Of a stretch of DNA of 32,608 bases, positions 1 to 12,708 are shown piece by piece. The DNA is from Entrophospora sp. SA101 (Eukaryota; Glomeromycota; Glomeromycetes; Entrophosporales; Entrophosporaceae). The stretch covers positions 19,272-51,879 of the forward strand of contig CAUDNR010004236.1 of assembly GCA_958430865.1 (NCBI GenBank), given 5' to 3'. A program made the translations under genes and the position numbers. The notes below the pieces were generated by a model, which ran no database searches, was not told the origin of the DNA, and saw only the letters and a program-made list of their open reading frames with translations. Every line of letters begins with the position of its first letter. Positions within the stretch are counted from its first letter, which is position 1.

Positions 1-645
1 ATCAGTCGCCCCTAGCCTATTTTTTTTTTCCTGATTCATTCGAGTTACCCTGTCATTCCCGGGTGATAAATCTAGATTGCGTGTAACGACAAACACTAAA
101 CTTAAATGTTTTAACCAATAAAATTCCTTAATTTCGAATGATTTCATAACCGCCATTCAAAGCAAAGACTCTTCTAACTGGAATATTTGGGAGAAAACGG
201 TAGCACATTATTTTAACAGGACAATATTAAACCTTTTTATACTATTTGCCAATCTGCACATTTAAAAAAAAAAAAATCTTGTCATTATCATGTTTGTTTG
301 TTTTGATCTCCTAAAATTTTTTTTCACACGGGTCATTCACACAATAAATAAAAGTTCAACATTGTCAAATTCGTTCGAATGTGAAACCTGATAATGCAAT
401 TAATTATTATTCTTCTCCTTTCTGATTAATAATTGCTTTCTAAATTCTAAAAAAAATACAATTATTCTTTTTTTTACACAAAAATTCGCAATTTTACATC
501 AGATCGCATAAATTTTATGGGATTGTTGATAAAATATTTCTTTATATAAACATATTGCCTTCTCTCTTTTTTTTTTCAACCCGGATCTAAATAAATAGTT
601 TCATATAGTCCTAGTTATTATAAACCTAGCAATTAATAATAAAGA
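1..645. other. Non-coding 5' flank of the K+/H+ antiporter gene
   Basis: No coding segment, RNA gene or clear repeat is visible here. The stretch is AT-rich with several homopolymer runs, for example T-runs near 21-29 and 568-577 and an A-run near 264-276. The last 100 bases carry a pyrimidine-rich tract around 558-580 followed by an A-rich leader directly before the start codon at 646. This is the arrangement expected of a fungal promoter and 5' UTR. I cannot place a TATA box or transcription start with confidence. Confidence 0.5.
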
Positions 646-2290
646 ATGGCCAAAGAACAAGGTGGTGTCCTTTCCGGTCACAATCCGGCTTCTTATAATG
701 CTGGCGAACCGATTACTTTATTCATAATACAAGTAAGTATCTATTTCATTATAAAAAAATTTTTAAATTTTTTCAAGTGTTCACATAGTAACCATTTTAT
801 AAATGTCAAAAATTTCAAATTTCAAATATTTATTACAAATATCATAAATACAATATATTATGAATACAAAATACGTGAAACATCTAGAATACTAATTCAT
901 AAATATTACCCCATATCTCACTCTCTCGCTCACTCTCTCTTTATTTGTTGGCATTTTAAAAACCTTGGTCTAATCATCATCACCAATCATCATAATGTGA
1001 AAAAAGGCAGTTCTCATCATCTTCTTTACACGTATTGTCCATTTCGCGATAGCACCTCTACGACAACCACGTGTTATTGCCGAAGTAGTTGGTGGAATTT
1101 TACTCGGTCCATCGGTTATGGGTCGTATTCCTGGATTTCAACAAGCCATCTTTCCTAGCGAATCCATTCCTTTGCTCAATCTACTTGCAAACATTGGTTT
1201 GGTCTTGTTCTTGTTCATTGTTGGTGTGGAATTGAATCCAAAAATATTGATAAAATATGGTAGAACTTCTGCTACGATTTCGATAGCTGGAATCCTTTTA
1301 CCTTTTGCTTTTGGTGTCGGTGTAGGTTATGGATTGTATACTCAACTTAGTGATCAGTCTGTTCCTTTTAGTAGTTACCTACTTTTTATTGGTGTCGCAA
1401 TGTCAATTACGGTAAAAAAGGTTTTTGAAATTATTTTTGTTTTAAATTTGATCAAACTAACCTTTTTTTTACACACTAATCTATATTATATAATAGGCCT
1501 TTCCAGTACTTGCACGTATTTTAACAGAATTAAATTTATTAAAAACAGTAGCAGGATTAACGGCATTTTCAGCCGGCGTTGTAGATGACGTAGCTGCATG
1601 GATATTATTGGCTTTGGTTGTTACAATCATCAATTCATCAAATATGCTTACCGCATTGTACATCTTGTTACTTGCTATTGCTTGGGTTCTTATAGTAGTG
1701 TTTGCCGTTCGTCCTTTATTATTATTTTTTATTCACAAGACTGGAAGTAATGATAATGGTCCAACATTGACAATGACCGCCATAACATTGTTAACGGTGC
1801 TTACTTCTGCTTTTGTTACAAACATAATTGGTATTCATGCCATTTTTGGTGGTTTTGTAATTGGTGTTATTATGCCGCACGAGGGTGGTTTTGCTGTTGG
1901 TATTACTGAAAAAATTGAAGATTTAGTTAATGTTTTATTTTTACCAATTGTAAGTTATTATTATCATCTCCATTTTATTAGTTTTTATTTCTTAAATGCA
2001 TCTATTATATATATTTATTAACCATGTTTTTTTAAAACATTTATATTAGTATTTTGCATTATCGGGATTGAAAACACAAATTGGACTTTTGAGTGACCCT
2101 AATGCTTTTGGATGGGTGATTTTAGTTACGGTGGTTGCAGTGTTTTGTAAAATTTCTGGCTGTACACTCGCAGCTAGATTAAATAAATTAACATGGAGAG
2201 AATCTTTGACCGTTGGTGTTTTTATGAGTTGTAAAGGGTATTTATTTTATTTATTTATTTATTTATATTTAAGGAGTTTTTTTTTTCTCA

Positions 2291-2329
<39 letters not shown>

Positions 2330-4173
2330 TTATTTTTTATCTTATACAGTCTTGTTGAATTGATTGTTCTTAATATTGGTTATGATGCTGGAGTTATTGA
2401 TGCCAAAGTTTTTGTTATCATGGTTATAATGTAATTATCATCATTCATTAAACCAAACCTATTTTATTTATTTTTTAAACGATTTTTTTTTTTTTTTTTA
2501 ATAGGGCACTTATAACAACATTTGCTACAACACCGTTAGCAATATGGATATATCCACATAAATATCAACGAAAATTCGAACACAAACCTGAAACTAATAA
2601 TAAATTGGGTGATGTTGACGAAAAAGAAGTGACTGGTCACTCAGCTTATTCATCATCAAAGGCAAAAAAGGATAAAAATTTATTGGTGGTTTTAGATAAA
2701 GTTGAATTTCTTCCAGCTATGATGACACTCATTCAACTGTTACAAACTTCTTCATCGCTTTATCCTGCATTATCAACAATATCAACTACTGATCCTCAAC
2801 CCACTTCCTCGACAAGAGATTCTACCGCAACAACAACAACTACCACTGTAACCACTTTAGCAAAAAATTCCGATTCCGTTACTGATAAAGCAACTGTTGC
2901 TGTTGATAAGAAAAGAAAAAATTCAGCATCGAGCTCATCAGATGGAAATAGTAGTGGTAGTTTGACCGTTCACGTGCTAAGGCTTGTGGAATTGACACAA
3001 CGTATATCAACAGTTATTAAATTCAGTGAAAGTGAAGAAACTATTTTGCACGATCCAATTATGAATGTATTTAGAACTTTTGGCAAATTAAATTTTGTCA
3101 ATGTTAAACCTAATCTTGCCATAGTATCGAGACAAGATTTTGCTCAACAAATAGCAGATAGTGCCAGTGAAAACCATGCTGATTCGGTTATTGTGCCATG
3201 GGGTGGTGCAGGTGCTGTTATTGAGGACCCATCGAATATGTTTGAAGAGATGATTGGATCACATAAAAATAAATCAACTAGTCCTCAAGTATCAAATTAT
3301 ATTCAAGGGGCTTTCAATCTATTGTCGGAGCAGGCTAATGTTTTTGTTTTCGTTGACAGGGGACTTGGTTTTTCAAGACAAAAAACTTCTAAAGATTTGC
3401 CCGCTTCGACTTCAGGCGGGTTTGTCAAAATTTTCTTACCGTTTTTTGGCGGTAAAGATGATAGAGAGGCGTTAAAATTTGTTGTGAAGTTAGTCAAAAA
3501 TCCTAATGTTGAAGTTGAAGTTATGATAATCATAAAATCAAATGAACCAACGGATAATGATGCAGTTTTGGAAACTAATTTGGCACTTCATGAAGGCGAA
3601 GAAGAACCTGAAGGTTCTGTTAAACCACCTCTTACACACAAGGTAAATGATTTTTTCGTAATTTTTTTAATTAATCAATATCAAAATCAATCAAATAAAA
3701 TTAAATTTTTACCATAATATTTTTAGGTTTCAATTGCATCAACGGTTCTTAGTGGTGGTGAAGGACATGAATCAAAAAAATTGGATGATGAACTAATTGA
3801 AAAATACAAAAAACAAAAAAGTTCAAATAGTCGTATCAGATATACTGATGTGTTGTCAGCGACACCATTACAAACTGCGGTTGAGAAAGCCAAGAAAATA
3901 GTGGAACGTAAAGATTTGGTAGTCATAGGACGTGGTAGATATAGTAGTGGCGCACTCAATCATAGAGCTGAATTTTTGGAGGTGATTAAGAATATTGGAG
4001 GTAGTTATGGTGACGAGACACGTAAATCTTTGGGAGACGTTGCCGAATCATTTTTGTTTGGTGGAGTTTCTTCAAGTATTTTGGTAGTGCAATCAAAGAA
4101 AACTTCTAAAACCGTCAACACCAATAATGAAGACGATATTATCACTGAATCTAGGGTCGTTGATATTGTTTAA
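646..4173 (+). CDS. KHA1: K+/H+ antiporter, CPA2 family (KHA1-like), seven exons
   Basis: Exons: 646-732, 1007-1411, 1497-1949, 2050-2237, 2350-2430, 2505-3642 and 3727-4173. They join in frame into 932 aa, close to the size of yeast Kha1. The N-terminal half (about residues 20-425) is a multi-pass Na+/H+-exchanger membrane domain. It contains the family block RQPRVIAEVVGGILLGPSVM near the start, the paired acidic residues in GVVDDVAAW (D194/D195) expected at the ion-binding site of CPA2 carriers, the FGGFVIGVIMP segment and GVFMSCKG followed by LVELIVLNIG. The C-terminal half (about 500 aa) is a soluble tail with a Ser/Thr-rich linker (about residues 460-550) and two regions resembling universal-stress-protein folds, IVPWGGAG and LVVIGRGRYS. 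In yeast the homologue exchanges K+ for H+ in internal (Golgi-type) membranes. The start at 646 is supported by the Asn-Pro-x-x-Tyr N-terminus typical of fungal KHA1. Family assignment is firm; the exact membrane location is inferred. Confidence 0.95.
2294..2326. repeat. (AT)n microsatellite in antiporter intron 4
   Basis: About 33 bases of uninterrupted AT dinucleotide repeat lie inside the intron between 2237 and 2350. It is a simple sequence with no coding consequence. Confidence 0.95.
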
Positions 4174-4479
4174 AAAATTTATTAAATTTTTTTATTCATT
4201 GCTTATTATTATTTTTAATGATTTAATGATTTTGCTAATTAAAATTAACTATGTAATTTGAATGGTGCTTGTTTTATTTCTCCTTTTTATAATTAATTTT
4301 TTTAATTACATCCTTATTTATAATATAATAAACGTGTTTTTTTTGTAAACTATTTTTTTATTATTATTATAAAATTCAATTTATTTAATCCATTTTTTCG
4401 AAATAAAAGAATCAGAAACATAATACTATATTTATTAATATTAATGCGGAATTCCTTTTATTGATTGGCACTTACTTGA
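4174..4479. other. 3' flank of the antiporter gene, no gene seen
   Basis: This is AT-rich non-coding sequence directly after the antiporter stop codon. Several AATAAA-like motifs, for example around 4327-4333, could serve as polyadenylation signals. Nothing else can be supported. Confidence 0.5.
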
Positions 4480-4489
4480 TTACAAAATA

Positions 4490-5282
4490 TACGTTCTACC
4501 ACTGTGGTCACCGTGCCGAAAAATATATAGCTAAATATTTATATAAAATTCGTGATGATGGTGTAGAGAATTTTTAGGTAAAGATACTCACTTCGTCCTT
4601 TCATTGATTTTGATTTGTCTCGAGAAACATTTGATAAAATCTCACACTTAAAGATGTACGAAATTCACTTTATAATGTCTTTTCAAAAACCTGTCTAGAG
4701 ATATATCCATAGTGGGATAAACCACTATGACTGTTGCCAGTAGTACCGATTTCGAAAAAAATGTCTCAACATTTGAAATGCGACTTAAAAATATTATCAT
4801 TTATTGAGCTTTTTTGTAAAAAACTTCCAATGCCACGCGACAAAAAGATATTGTTGATAATCTTGCAAATAAAAGTTCATTCTCATTACGAATTTTAGGA
4901 GCACCGAGAACATGTATGGATAAAGAAAGCAATGTTTCCAAAAGATAGAGATGTCTTTGATTTTATGCTTCGTCCGCCTAATGTCGATACACCTATTGTT
5001 GATAGTCCTATTTTAAATATTCCAGAAGAAAAATAACGGGAAAAGCGTAAAAGTGATGCAGGAACTATTGAATCTGAAAATAGAATATATGAAAAGATTA
5101 CTTAAACTTGTAAATATTGATGTTTTATATCCATCGCCTATATATCCAAATTATTTTCACTCTAAAACGTATATCAGAATCATATTGTCCACTATGTGAT
5201 CGAGAGCATACTAATGAAAATGCCTATATAGCCTGAAATAAAAAACTTATCGCTATTACTGCCATCCAGCGCACAAAACTCA
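4490..5282 (+). pseudogene. Decayed archaeo-eukaryotic-type primase (PrimPol) of a repetitive element
   Basis: No long reading frame survives, but successive fragments in changing frames read as one protein in the right order. A segment IDFDLSRETFDKI (from 4603) resembles the catalytic acidic DxD motif of the AEP primase fold. TMTVASSTD (4724-4750) continues to VSTFEMRLKNI. VDNLANKSSFSLRILGAPR lies at 4853-4909. WIKKAMFPKDRDVFDFMLRP begins at 4917. The C-terminal zinc-ribbon-like YCPLCDREHTNENAYI (5183-5230) is completed in another frame by KTYRYYCHPAHK (5242-5277), giving a C-x2-C ... C/H pattern. At least four frame changes and several in-frame stops show it is dead. Proteins of this type with a primase plus helicase occur in many copies in Glomeromycotina genomes. 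That comparison is from memory, so the family call is moderately confident while the pseudogene status is clear. Confidence 0.65.
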
Positions 5283-5414
5283 CTTTATTTGCCGGTTTTT
5301 TCCGGCTGAATTTTCATTTTTCCGGTAAATATTTTAATTTTACCTAGCACACAGCCAATAATGTTCAAACTGAATTAAAATCACTTTATACAATTATAAA
5401 TGCTTGATTAGGGT

Positions 5415-5605
5415 CTCTATTCGAATAAGATTTATTCGAATTATTTGTTTTTCTCGTTATGATTTGAATATTCGAATTATAATTGGAAGTTTATTCAATA
5501 AAATGAATAACGAATAATTCGATAATTCGATAATTCAAATAAAACGAATAACAAAGCAAATAAACTAACAATTCGAATAAAACGAATAAACAAATAAAAT
5601 ATATT
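5415..5605. repeat. AT-rich imperfect palindrome built of ATTCGAA-type units
   Basis: The motif ATTCGAA/TTCGAAT and close variants (ATAATTCG, AACGAATAA) recur many times over about 190 bases. Sequence around 5438-5475 is an imperfect reverse complement of 5565-5600, so the whole stretch could fold back on itself. It looks like a small non-autonomous element or a degenerate satellite. No coding potential. Confidence 0.55.
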
Positions 5606-5765
5606 GTCCACGCCCTATATGTAGAACACGGAAACATAATTACTATATTAGGTCTTTGTCATTAAGAAGTTATAGATTATATTATTTATATATTATCATC
5701 TCAAAACTTTTAGTTATCTAATTTATTAAAGCACAACTTTTTATTTATTAATTTTCAGGTTGTTT

Positions 5766-8700
5766 TCATATAAGACTATTTTTCAACCTTCTTTCCATTT
5801 TTAATTTTACCATTTTCTCAACGGCTTCTTCTAAAAGAATTGTTTCACCTTTAGCCTTAGTACCCGCATCATCTCGATTACGAATATTGACACTATTTGT
5901 GGATTCTTCTTGAGTACCAACAACTATTTAGAAAGTAAACATATATTTATTTATATTAAAATCTCACTTTTGAGCAAATGATGATAAAGGATTTAAAAAG
6001 AATAAACAAACCAAAAATAAAATTAAATTGTGCTATTTCTGCATTTCGTATCTTTTTATTTAGTGTGTTTTCTCCCAAATCAGTTTCAACATACAAACCG
6101 GCATCAAAGCATGCACCTGCAACTTTCTTTACATAGTCACTAAAACTGTTTGCAACTGGTATCACCATTACTTGACGTGGCGATAGCCAAAAAGGCCTTT
6201 AAAAAATTTTTTTTAAAAAAAAAACCAAATAATAATAATTTAGAAAATAGAAAATCAAGCAAGAGTAAATGTATTTTGTAAAATCAATTCATCAAGACAC
6301 TAACCATTTTCCACCAAAACTTTCTGTCAAAATGGCAATCATACGTTCTACTGATCCTAATATAGCACGATGAATCATTACTGGACGAGCATAACTGTGT
6401 TCTGCATCATCCACAGTTTGTGTACGATATTCAAGATTAAAACGTTCTGGAAGTTGGAAATCAAGTTGTAATGTAGCACATTGATGTTTCCTTTTTAAAG
6501 CATCTGAAACTGTAATATCAATCTATAATATCCATTAATGGCAAGCAATAATAAATAACTCTGTAACGTGTATAATATAATCGTACAATATTAATTTTCA
6601 TACTTTTGGGCCATAAAAAGCACCATCGCCAGGGTTAATTCCCCAAGGATCTCCAAATCTATTAAGCGCTGTTTCTAATTTCTTTATTCAAGATGGAAAA
6701 GAGCCATCATAAGTTATTTAATTATATAATAAGCCATACATACATAATATGATCAAATAAATCAATAAACTAAAATTCATCTACCTTTTCAGCAAATTCC
6801 CATGTTTCAACTTTACCCAAATATTTTTCGGGACGAGTGGATAATCTCAATTGGAAAGTAAAACCAAAAATTCCATACACATGTTTCAAAAATTCTAAAG
6901 CAGAATTTATTTCTTCTTCTATCTATGTTCATACAAATAATATCCAAATAAATTAAACTGGCATGATAAGATTACAAAACTTTTATGTTTATATGCTAAC
7001 CTGATCCTCTCTACAAAAAATATGTGCATCATCTTGTTGAAACCTTCTGACACGTGTCAATCCTGATAATGCACCGCTCAATTCATTACGATGTAACACT
7101 CCAAAATCCGCTAGACGCATTGGTAATTCACGATATGACCTATCACGATGCTTAAATAACAGACAATGACCTGGACAATTCATTGGTTTTAATGCGAATT
7201 TTTCTTTTTCGATGTCGAAACAAAACATATTTTCCTTATTAAAAGATTTTAATTTGTAAATAAATCATAATCTCAATGACTTTGACTATCAACAAAAATA
7301 TCAACTTACTTCATAATTCTGCAAATGTCCTGATTGTTCCCATAATTTTGTATTATACAAATTTGGAGTAATTACTTCTTGATAACCACGTTTTTGATTT
7401 TCCGACTGTAAATTTTTAAAAACTTACTATTTAAAATGATTCTAGTTCAGTAATGATACATTACAACTAACAGAAAATGCAACCTTAATGAAATCAATAA
7501 GCGTGTTGTAAATTCTAGCGCCATGTGGAAGAAAGAAACAACTTCCAGGACTCAAATCATCAAAGAAGAAAAGCTCTTGCTCCTATATAAATCACATTCA
7601 AAATGTTATATTCTATATCTCAATCAGTTGTTTATATTTCTAAAATATATACTATATATATATATATATACCTGCCCAATTTTTTTATGATAACGCTTAT
7701 CAGCTTCTTCAAGGAATTTTTTGTATTCGTCCATTTGTTTCTTATCTGGAAAAGAGATTCCATATATACGTTGAAGAGAATCATTACTTGCATCACCAAG
7801 AAAATATGAGGCTGAATTCTAAAACCATTTATTTTTTGAAAAATAAAAATAAATACAAAATTCAATTGTGAATATAAATGATGATAATTTTTGTACCTTT
7901 GTGACACCAAAACTTTTAATTTTGCCAGTATGAGGTATATGAGGACCAAGACACAAATCTATTAATGGACCACATCGATATACTGTGGTGGATGTTCCGT
8001 CCGGAATTTTAGATTTGATCAAGTGCACTTTGTATTGATTATGCTAAAAATTAACCATAAATTAATAACCTGTAATCATTTTTTATTTAAAATAATAGTA
8101 GATTAATCCTAATCCTTAATACTTTAAACATTTCTAATAAATTTTCCTTTGATATAACTAGACGTTCAAAAGGTTGTTTCTCCTTGATGATATTATTAGC
8201 AATTTTTTCAAGTGGTTTATAATCACCTTGATGTACAACTCTAATACAAAAAGAATGGTTCTTAATAACTATCAGCATTTAATATCATACTGTAGAAATT
8301 CAAAAATCACCTTTTGTCAATAGCCATTTCATAATAAAAGCCATCATCTAATGGTGGTCCTATACAAAGATGACATCCGTAATGTCTTTCACAAGCTTCT
8401 CCAAGAACATGTGCACTGGAATGCCAAAATACCATTTTTCCTGTGAAACAAATCAATATGAATTTTTCTAAATAATTACAATATCCTTTTTCTAATTAAA
8501 TAGAACAAGATTTACCTTCATCGTGGTCAAAATCTAAAAACTCCAATTTGCAATCATTTTCAAGTGGTCTCAAAAGATCAAATAGCACTTCATCAACCTA
8601 TATACAAAAAAAAAGTCCAACCAAAAATTTTAGTAGCGACATTAGGAGAAAAACAATATTTCACAAGAAAACGACCGATTGAATCTGACCTTGGAAATTA

Positions 8701-9175
8701 CAATGCGTTCAGACAAAGATTTGGATATTCCTTTAGCTATATCCATAGGCGAAGTTTCCCAGGCAGTTGCTTGAGTGGTTTTTCCATCAGGAAAGGTAAT
8801 GGTAATTGGTACACGTGGTTTTTCTAAATGAAAATATAATTTTATCTTTCTTTATCAACGATATATAGTTTTCATAATTTAATATAAAAAGATTACTTTT
8901 AATTTCTTCATCATATTCTTTTTTCCATTCTTCAAATAATTTAATTCTATGTTGAAGGTATTCTGGTGGTGGATCAATCTTTACAAAAAAGGTTTTTGAA
9001 TTTTGGTACAATATATAAATATATAAAGATTTCACAAGATTCAACTCACTTCTAAAGGAAAATCGGTGGTAGCCTCTTCTTTTTTCTTAGCTTTAGTTTT
9101 CTTCTTGTCAGGTTTTGGATTTTGTGGAATTTCTTCAACAGGTTTCACAACTGATACCTCGCCTTTTGTAGACAT
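5766..9175 (-). CDS. THS1: Threonyl-tRNA synthetase, cytosolic type, sixteen exons
   Basis: Exons (5' to 3' on the minus strand): 9175-9050, 8978-8897, 8823-8690, 8597-8516, 8440-8311, 8240-8123, 8043-7897, 7818-7672, 7582-7484, 7405-7310, 7234-7001, 6922-6785, 6681-6604, 6522-6305, 6196-6012, 5923-5766; product 723 aa. It charges tRNA-Thr with threonine. Domains in order: a Lys-rich N-terminal extension (about residues 20-36), a TGS domain (about 70-135, ITFPDG), an editing domain with HSSAH (H148/H152) and [12 protein letters not shown], the class II catalytic core, and a C-terminal anticodon-binding domain (from about 600). All three expected active-site zinc ligands are visible: Cys407 in MNCPGH, His458 in QQDDAHIFC (motif 2 region) and His588 in [11 protein letters not shown]. 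The lysine-rich extension and absence of a clear presequence favour the cytosolic enzyme. Introns are short (about 70-110 bases); intron 3 has an unusual GTCAGA donor. The chain is intact. Confidence 0.97.
7653..7670. repeat. Short (TA)n run in a ThrRS intron
   Basis: A TA dinucleotide run abuts the splice donor after exon 8 of the threonyl-tRNA synthetase gene (minus strand donor GTATATA). It is a simple sequence and probably length-variable. Confidence 0.85.
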
Positions 9176-9417
9176 TTTTGTTCTTTAAAAATAAAAAAAT
9201 CTAATCAAAAATTATCTTAGGGTCTCACAAGAATAATAATATTTTCAAAGTTCTGGTGTAACAGTGTAAAAATTAATCATTAGAAAGTTCAATTGAAATT
9301 ACGAATAAATTTATTACTTAATATTTATTTCTCAAAATAAAAAAAATAGTGATATGTAACAGCAAATAAATGTATAAATATGGATGAATTAAATAAATAA
9401 ATTTATGATCAATCCTT
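9176..9417. other. Short spacer between phospholipase 3' end and ThrRS 5' end
   Basis: Only 242 bases separate the stop codon of the DDHD phospholipase from the start codon of the threonyl-tRNA synthetase, both on the minus strand. The spacer must therefore hold the 3' UTR of the first gene and the promoter of the second. It is AT-rich and I see no distinctive motif. Confidence 0.5.
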
Positions 9418-12400
9418 TCATTCCTCTTCTCTATCAATTTCTTTTAAAATAAAATTAACAGCATCTAAATCTGACCAATAGCTCAAATGTACAGTTATAG
9501 CATTAATGTAACTAACATCTAATAATCCTTCCTAATTACATAAAATAAAATAAATAAAATAATATATTAATTATTATTTTCCCATCTGAAATACGCGTCG
9601 ATTTCAATTCCGATTTACCTGTAAAACATAATCCACTCTACCAGAAACATTTAAATTTTTAATTCTAGCAGCTCCGTTTTTTTCAATCTCTTTATCATCC
9701 GTTGTGTTTTTTGCATCTTTTGTAAAATTTGTTGGTGGATAATTGGTTAAAGCGTCTCCTTCATTAGCACCAGATATAACATCATCGCCACTACCATTAT
9801 TACTATTGTTGCCGTCATTGTCGTTTCCAGGAATGCTTCCAATAGAAGATGACTTTTTATGAGCACCACTATTAATATTACTACTACTGGTGCTGATGGC
9901 ACCACTATTATTTAACGTTACTGATGATGATGACGACAACGACGATGATGATTGTAACATGGACAATCCTTTTGTAAACATCAAGGAAGTTCTAACTGTT
10001 GAAAAAATATTAGTTGCTTTATTTGCAAGATCATTACTAAATTCTTGTATACCCATGTGCACTGCTTTAAGGCCGCCTTTATGATATGGAATTAAAGCAG
10101 GTTTTAACATCGCTCCATAATGACGTGCTATCAATGGTTCTATTTACAATAAATATATTAATTAGTATTGTAAGAAATATTCTCTCAAAGAAAATTCATC
10201 CATAATATTTACCTAACCTATAAGCGATTGGATCTTTAAAATGTTTAATATAATATCAAAATAAATTATTATCGGTTATTAGTAATTTGTTATTAACGAA
10301 AATAATATTAGTAGCACACACATACCAGCATTATGAAATATATTATATAAATTCTTAACGGCAGGGAAACACGATGGGATTTGATCAGGATCAGACAATG
10401 ATAGTCCCATATTAGCCGCTAATTTTATCCCATCATCAATAAGTTTTTTAAGTTTCTCGCTATCTGTTCTTGACGAGATTTTTAACCCTTTTAGCAACAA
10501 AAATAGTCCAATAGGAGATCCTACCGCAAAAAAATTTTTAACGTCAAAATCTAATTTGACGGAATCTTTATGTAAATAGTTGAAATTCTTTCCGTCAAAT
10601 ATTCCCGACGGAGTTGATGGATCTATTGGAGGTTGATGACACAGTATATCAAATGCTAATACTGAACCAAGTGAATGCCCATATATTGAAACTTTGCCAT
10701 TATTTTCTAAAAATTTGGGATTACGTTCTATAAAAAGATTGTAGACTCTATTTGCTTCTCTTGTAACTATGTTAATCATCATTTCACGATATCTTGGTGT
10801 CATATATAACAATACTGGAATAAATAAATAAGATTATAATAAATAAAATGAGAAATAACTATTTTTTTGACAAACAACACAACTGTGCATAATAGATTAC
10901 CGTCCATTAATACATCAGAAATTAAATTTCTTAAGGTTGGTACACCTTCCAGAGTAATTTCATCAAGTGTTGTCTGACCTTCTTCAATTTCGGGTATACC
11001 TAAATCTCTCTGAATGTTTTCATCTTCTGAAGCCACTCCAAACTATTTTCATTTTTTCCGAAAAAAATTTATTCAAACCATCAATCAAATATATTGCTCA
11101 CTAAAAACAAATTAAATACCTTTATTTCTTGACGCCATTGGATAGGCAAGACTTGAACACCTTTTCCAAATCTGCTTTTAGAATATGATTTATAGTTGGC
11201 TTCAGACGGATTATTAACATTTGAAAATGTTTTCCTTATAGTCTTTCGAAATACATTAACGTCTAAAATATGGATATATTTATATTTTAGAGAGAAAAGA
11301 GCGCAAACAAGAAACAATAATTGCATATTGCATAAATGAATTATTGTAAATAAATTTTACCGTTAACAAAGTTAATTGATTCCATTCTCTCGCTTAATTT
11401 TTGTCCAATACTAAGGAATGCAATTTTATAAGATATAGAAGATTAATTAATAATTTAAACAATAAGTTGTCATATAATATTCTATCATTTATCATATTCC
11501 TATTATAAATAATGTACCCATGAATAACCAGTATCAAATGGTCAATAACTCTCACTTCATCCTCACATTCCTCCTTCTCATAATCATAACTTTCACCAAC
11601 GTCTTGATTTATATCTCTATCTTTTTTATTATCGGTAGTGGTACTTGCAGAGATATCCTCGCTATTTTTTTTCTGAAAGAAATTTTCAACTTCATTAAAA
11701 CCTCTTAACAATCGTATACCACCCAAATGTAAGTTGTTTGTGAGTTTTGAATAGAAAGTTTTAGTTAATTTTCCTGCCATATCATCACTAATGGATAACC
11801 AAAAAAAAGTGTTAATACATAAAATTTCGATAGGATTAAAGTAAAATTATTACTAGATTTTTTTTTTTTTACCTTAACAACCAAGCAGTTGTAGGATTTG
11901 TATAAACAACATATTGTGATAAATATCTCCCAAGTAAAGGCCAACTTTTTTCTTGGATGATTTCTGATTGCGGTGAAGACGAATTAGTTAGATCTGACTC
12001 AGGTGGTGGCTGTATCCAAGCTCGATGTTTTCTTTAATTGATAATCAAAATTTATTAATCAAAATTTATTGTATATATAAATGAATAAATGAATAGCTTT
12101 GAATCAACAATATATTATGATGATTTACTTGTATCCTTCTTCAATCTGAGCTGCCAAATTTTCATCACATGGGATAAATTTGCCGCCTTCCCATATAAAC
12201 CAAGTAGCACGTTTCACTTCATAGCTAGGGCCAGCCCAATAAACCTGAAACATTATTAAAATATTTATTATTATTATTAATGCTGTTATTAAACTAATGC
12301 TAATAACGCCACTACTAAATTCTTACGGGAGAAAGTTCTCTTTTATCTATGTCTACTTCAAATAAATAATCTTCATTACAAGGTACTTTAACACCTTGTT

Positions 12401-12708
12401 TACTAGACTTGTAAGCATTTTCTAAGGCGATAGAATCACGTTTCGAGAAGGCAACCCAAGTTGCCGGTATTTTTTGTTTTGGTGGGCTTGTAACATTGTT
12501 GTCACTGATGTTATTATTGTTTGAAGCAGCATTTGATTTTTTGATTGGTGGTTTGGTTGGAACATCAATAGCATGAAACCTGATAAAATTCAACAGTAAG
12601 ATTCAAAAAATCAAACTATCTATAAAAGAGCCAAAGTATAAAGAGTTTAATATATTGCATGCAATACCAACAAGCAGAAGGTTCTGTGTAGTTATCCATC
12701 GAAGACAT
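9418..12708 (-). CDS. DDHD-domain phospholipase (PA-PLA1 family), twelve exons
   Basis: Exons: 12708-12668, 12579-12327, 12244-12129, 12031-11873, 11787-11518, 11410-11361, 11262-11120, 11042-10901, 10814-10326, 10233-10213, 10139-9619, 9531-9418; product 772 aa. Intracellular phosphatidic-acid-preferring phospholipase A1 proteins hydrolyse the sn-1 acyl chain and act on ER/Golgi or mitochondrial membranes. Evidence includes an N-terminal WFHAIDVPTKPP segment (WWE-like region of the family), VIHG followed by IGQKLSERMESINFV, VLPIQWR, VLLYMTPRYR and a serine lipase elbow GHSLG with Ser439. All four residues naming the DDHD domain are present: D555 (DPIAYRL), D731 (RVDYVLQ), H750 and D758 (VHLSYWSDLD). 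A low-complexity Ser/Asn/Gly insert (about residues 595-720) interrupts the DDHD domain. Exon 10 is only 21 bases. The start fits because the next domain residue, Trp, is completed across the first splice. Substrate preference is inferred from the family. Confidence 0.94.

Noticed and set aside
3254..3533. Short open frames overlapping antiporter exon 6 on both strands
   Set aside because: They are shadows of the well-supported antiporter coding frame.
4488..4575. HRAEKYIAKYLYK-like reading resembling a Helitron Rep segment
   Set aside because: It is short and directly followed by primase-like fragments in order, so it more likely belongs to the same primase relic or is chance.
8564..8827. 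Plus-strand open frame of 87 codons
   Set aside because: It is antisense to ThrRS exons 3-4 and the intron between them; the minus strand carries the conserved protein.
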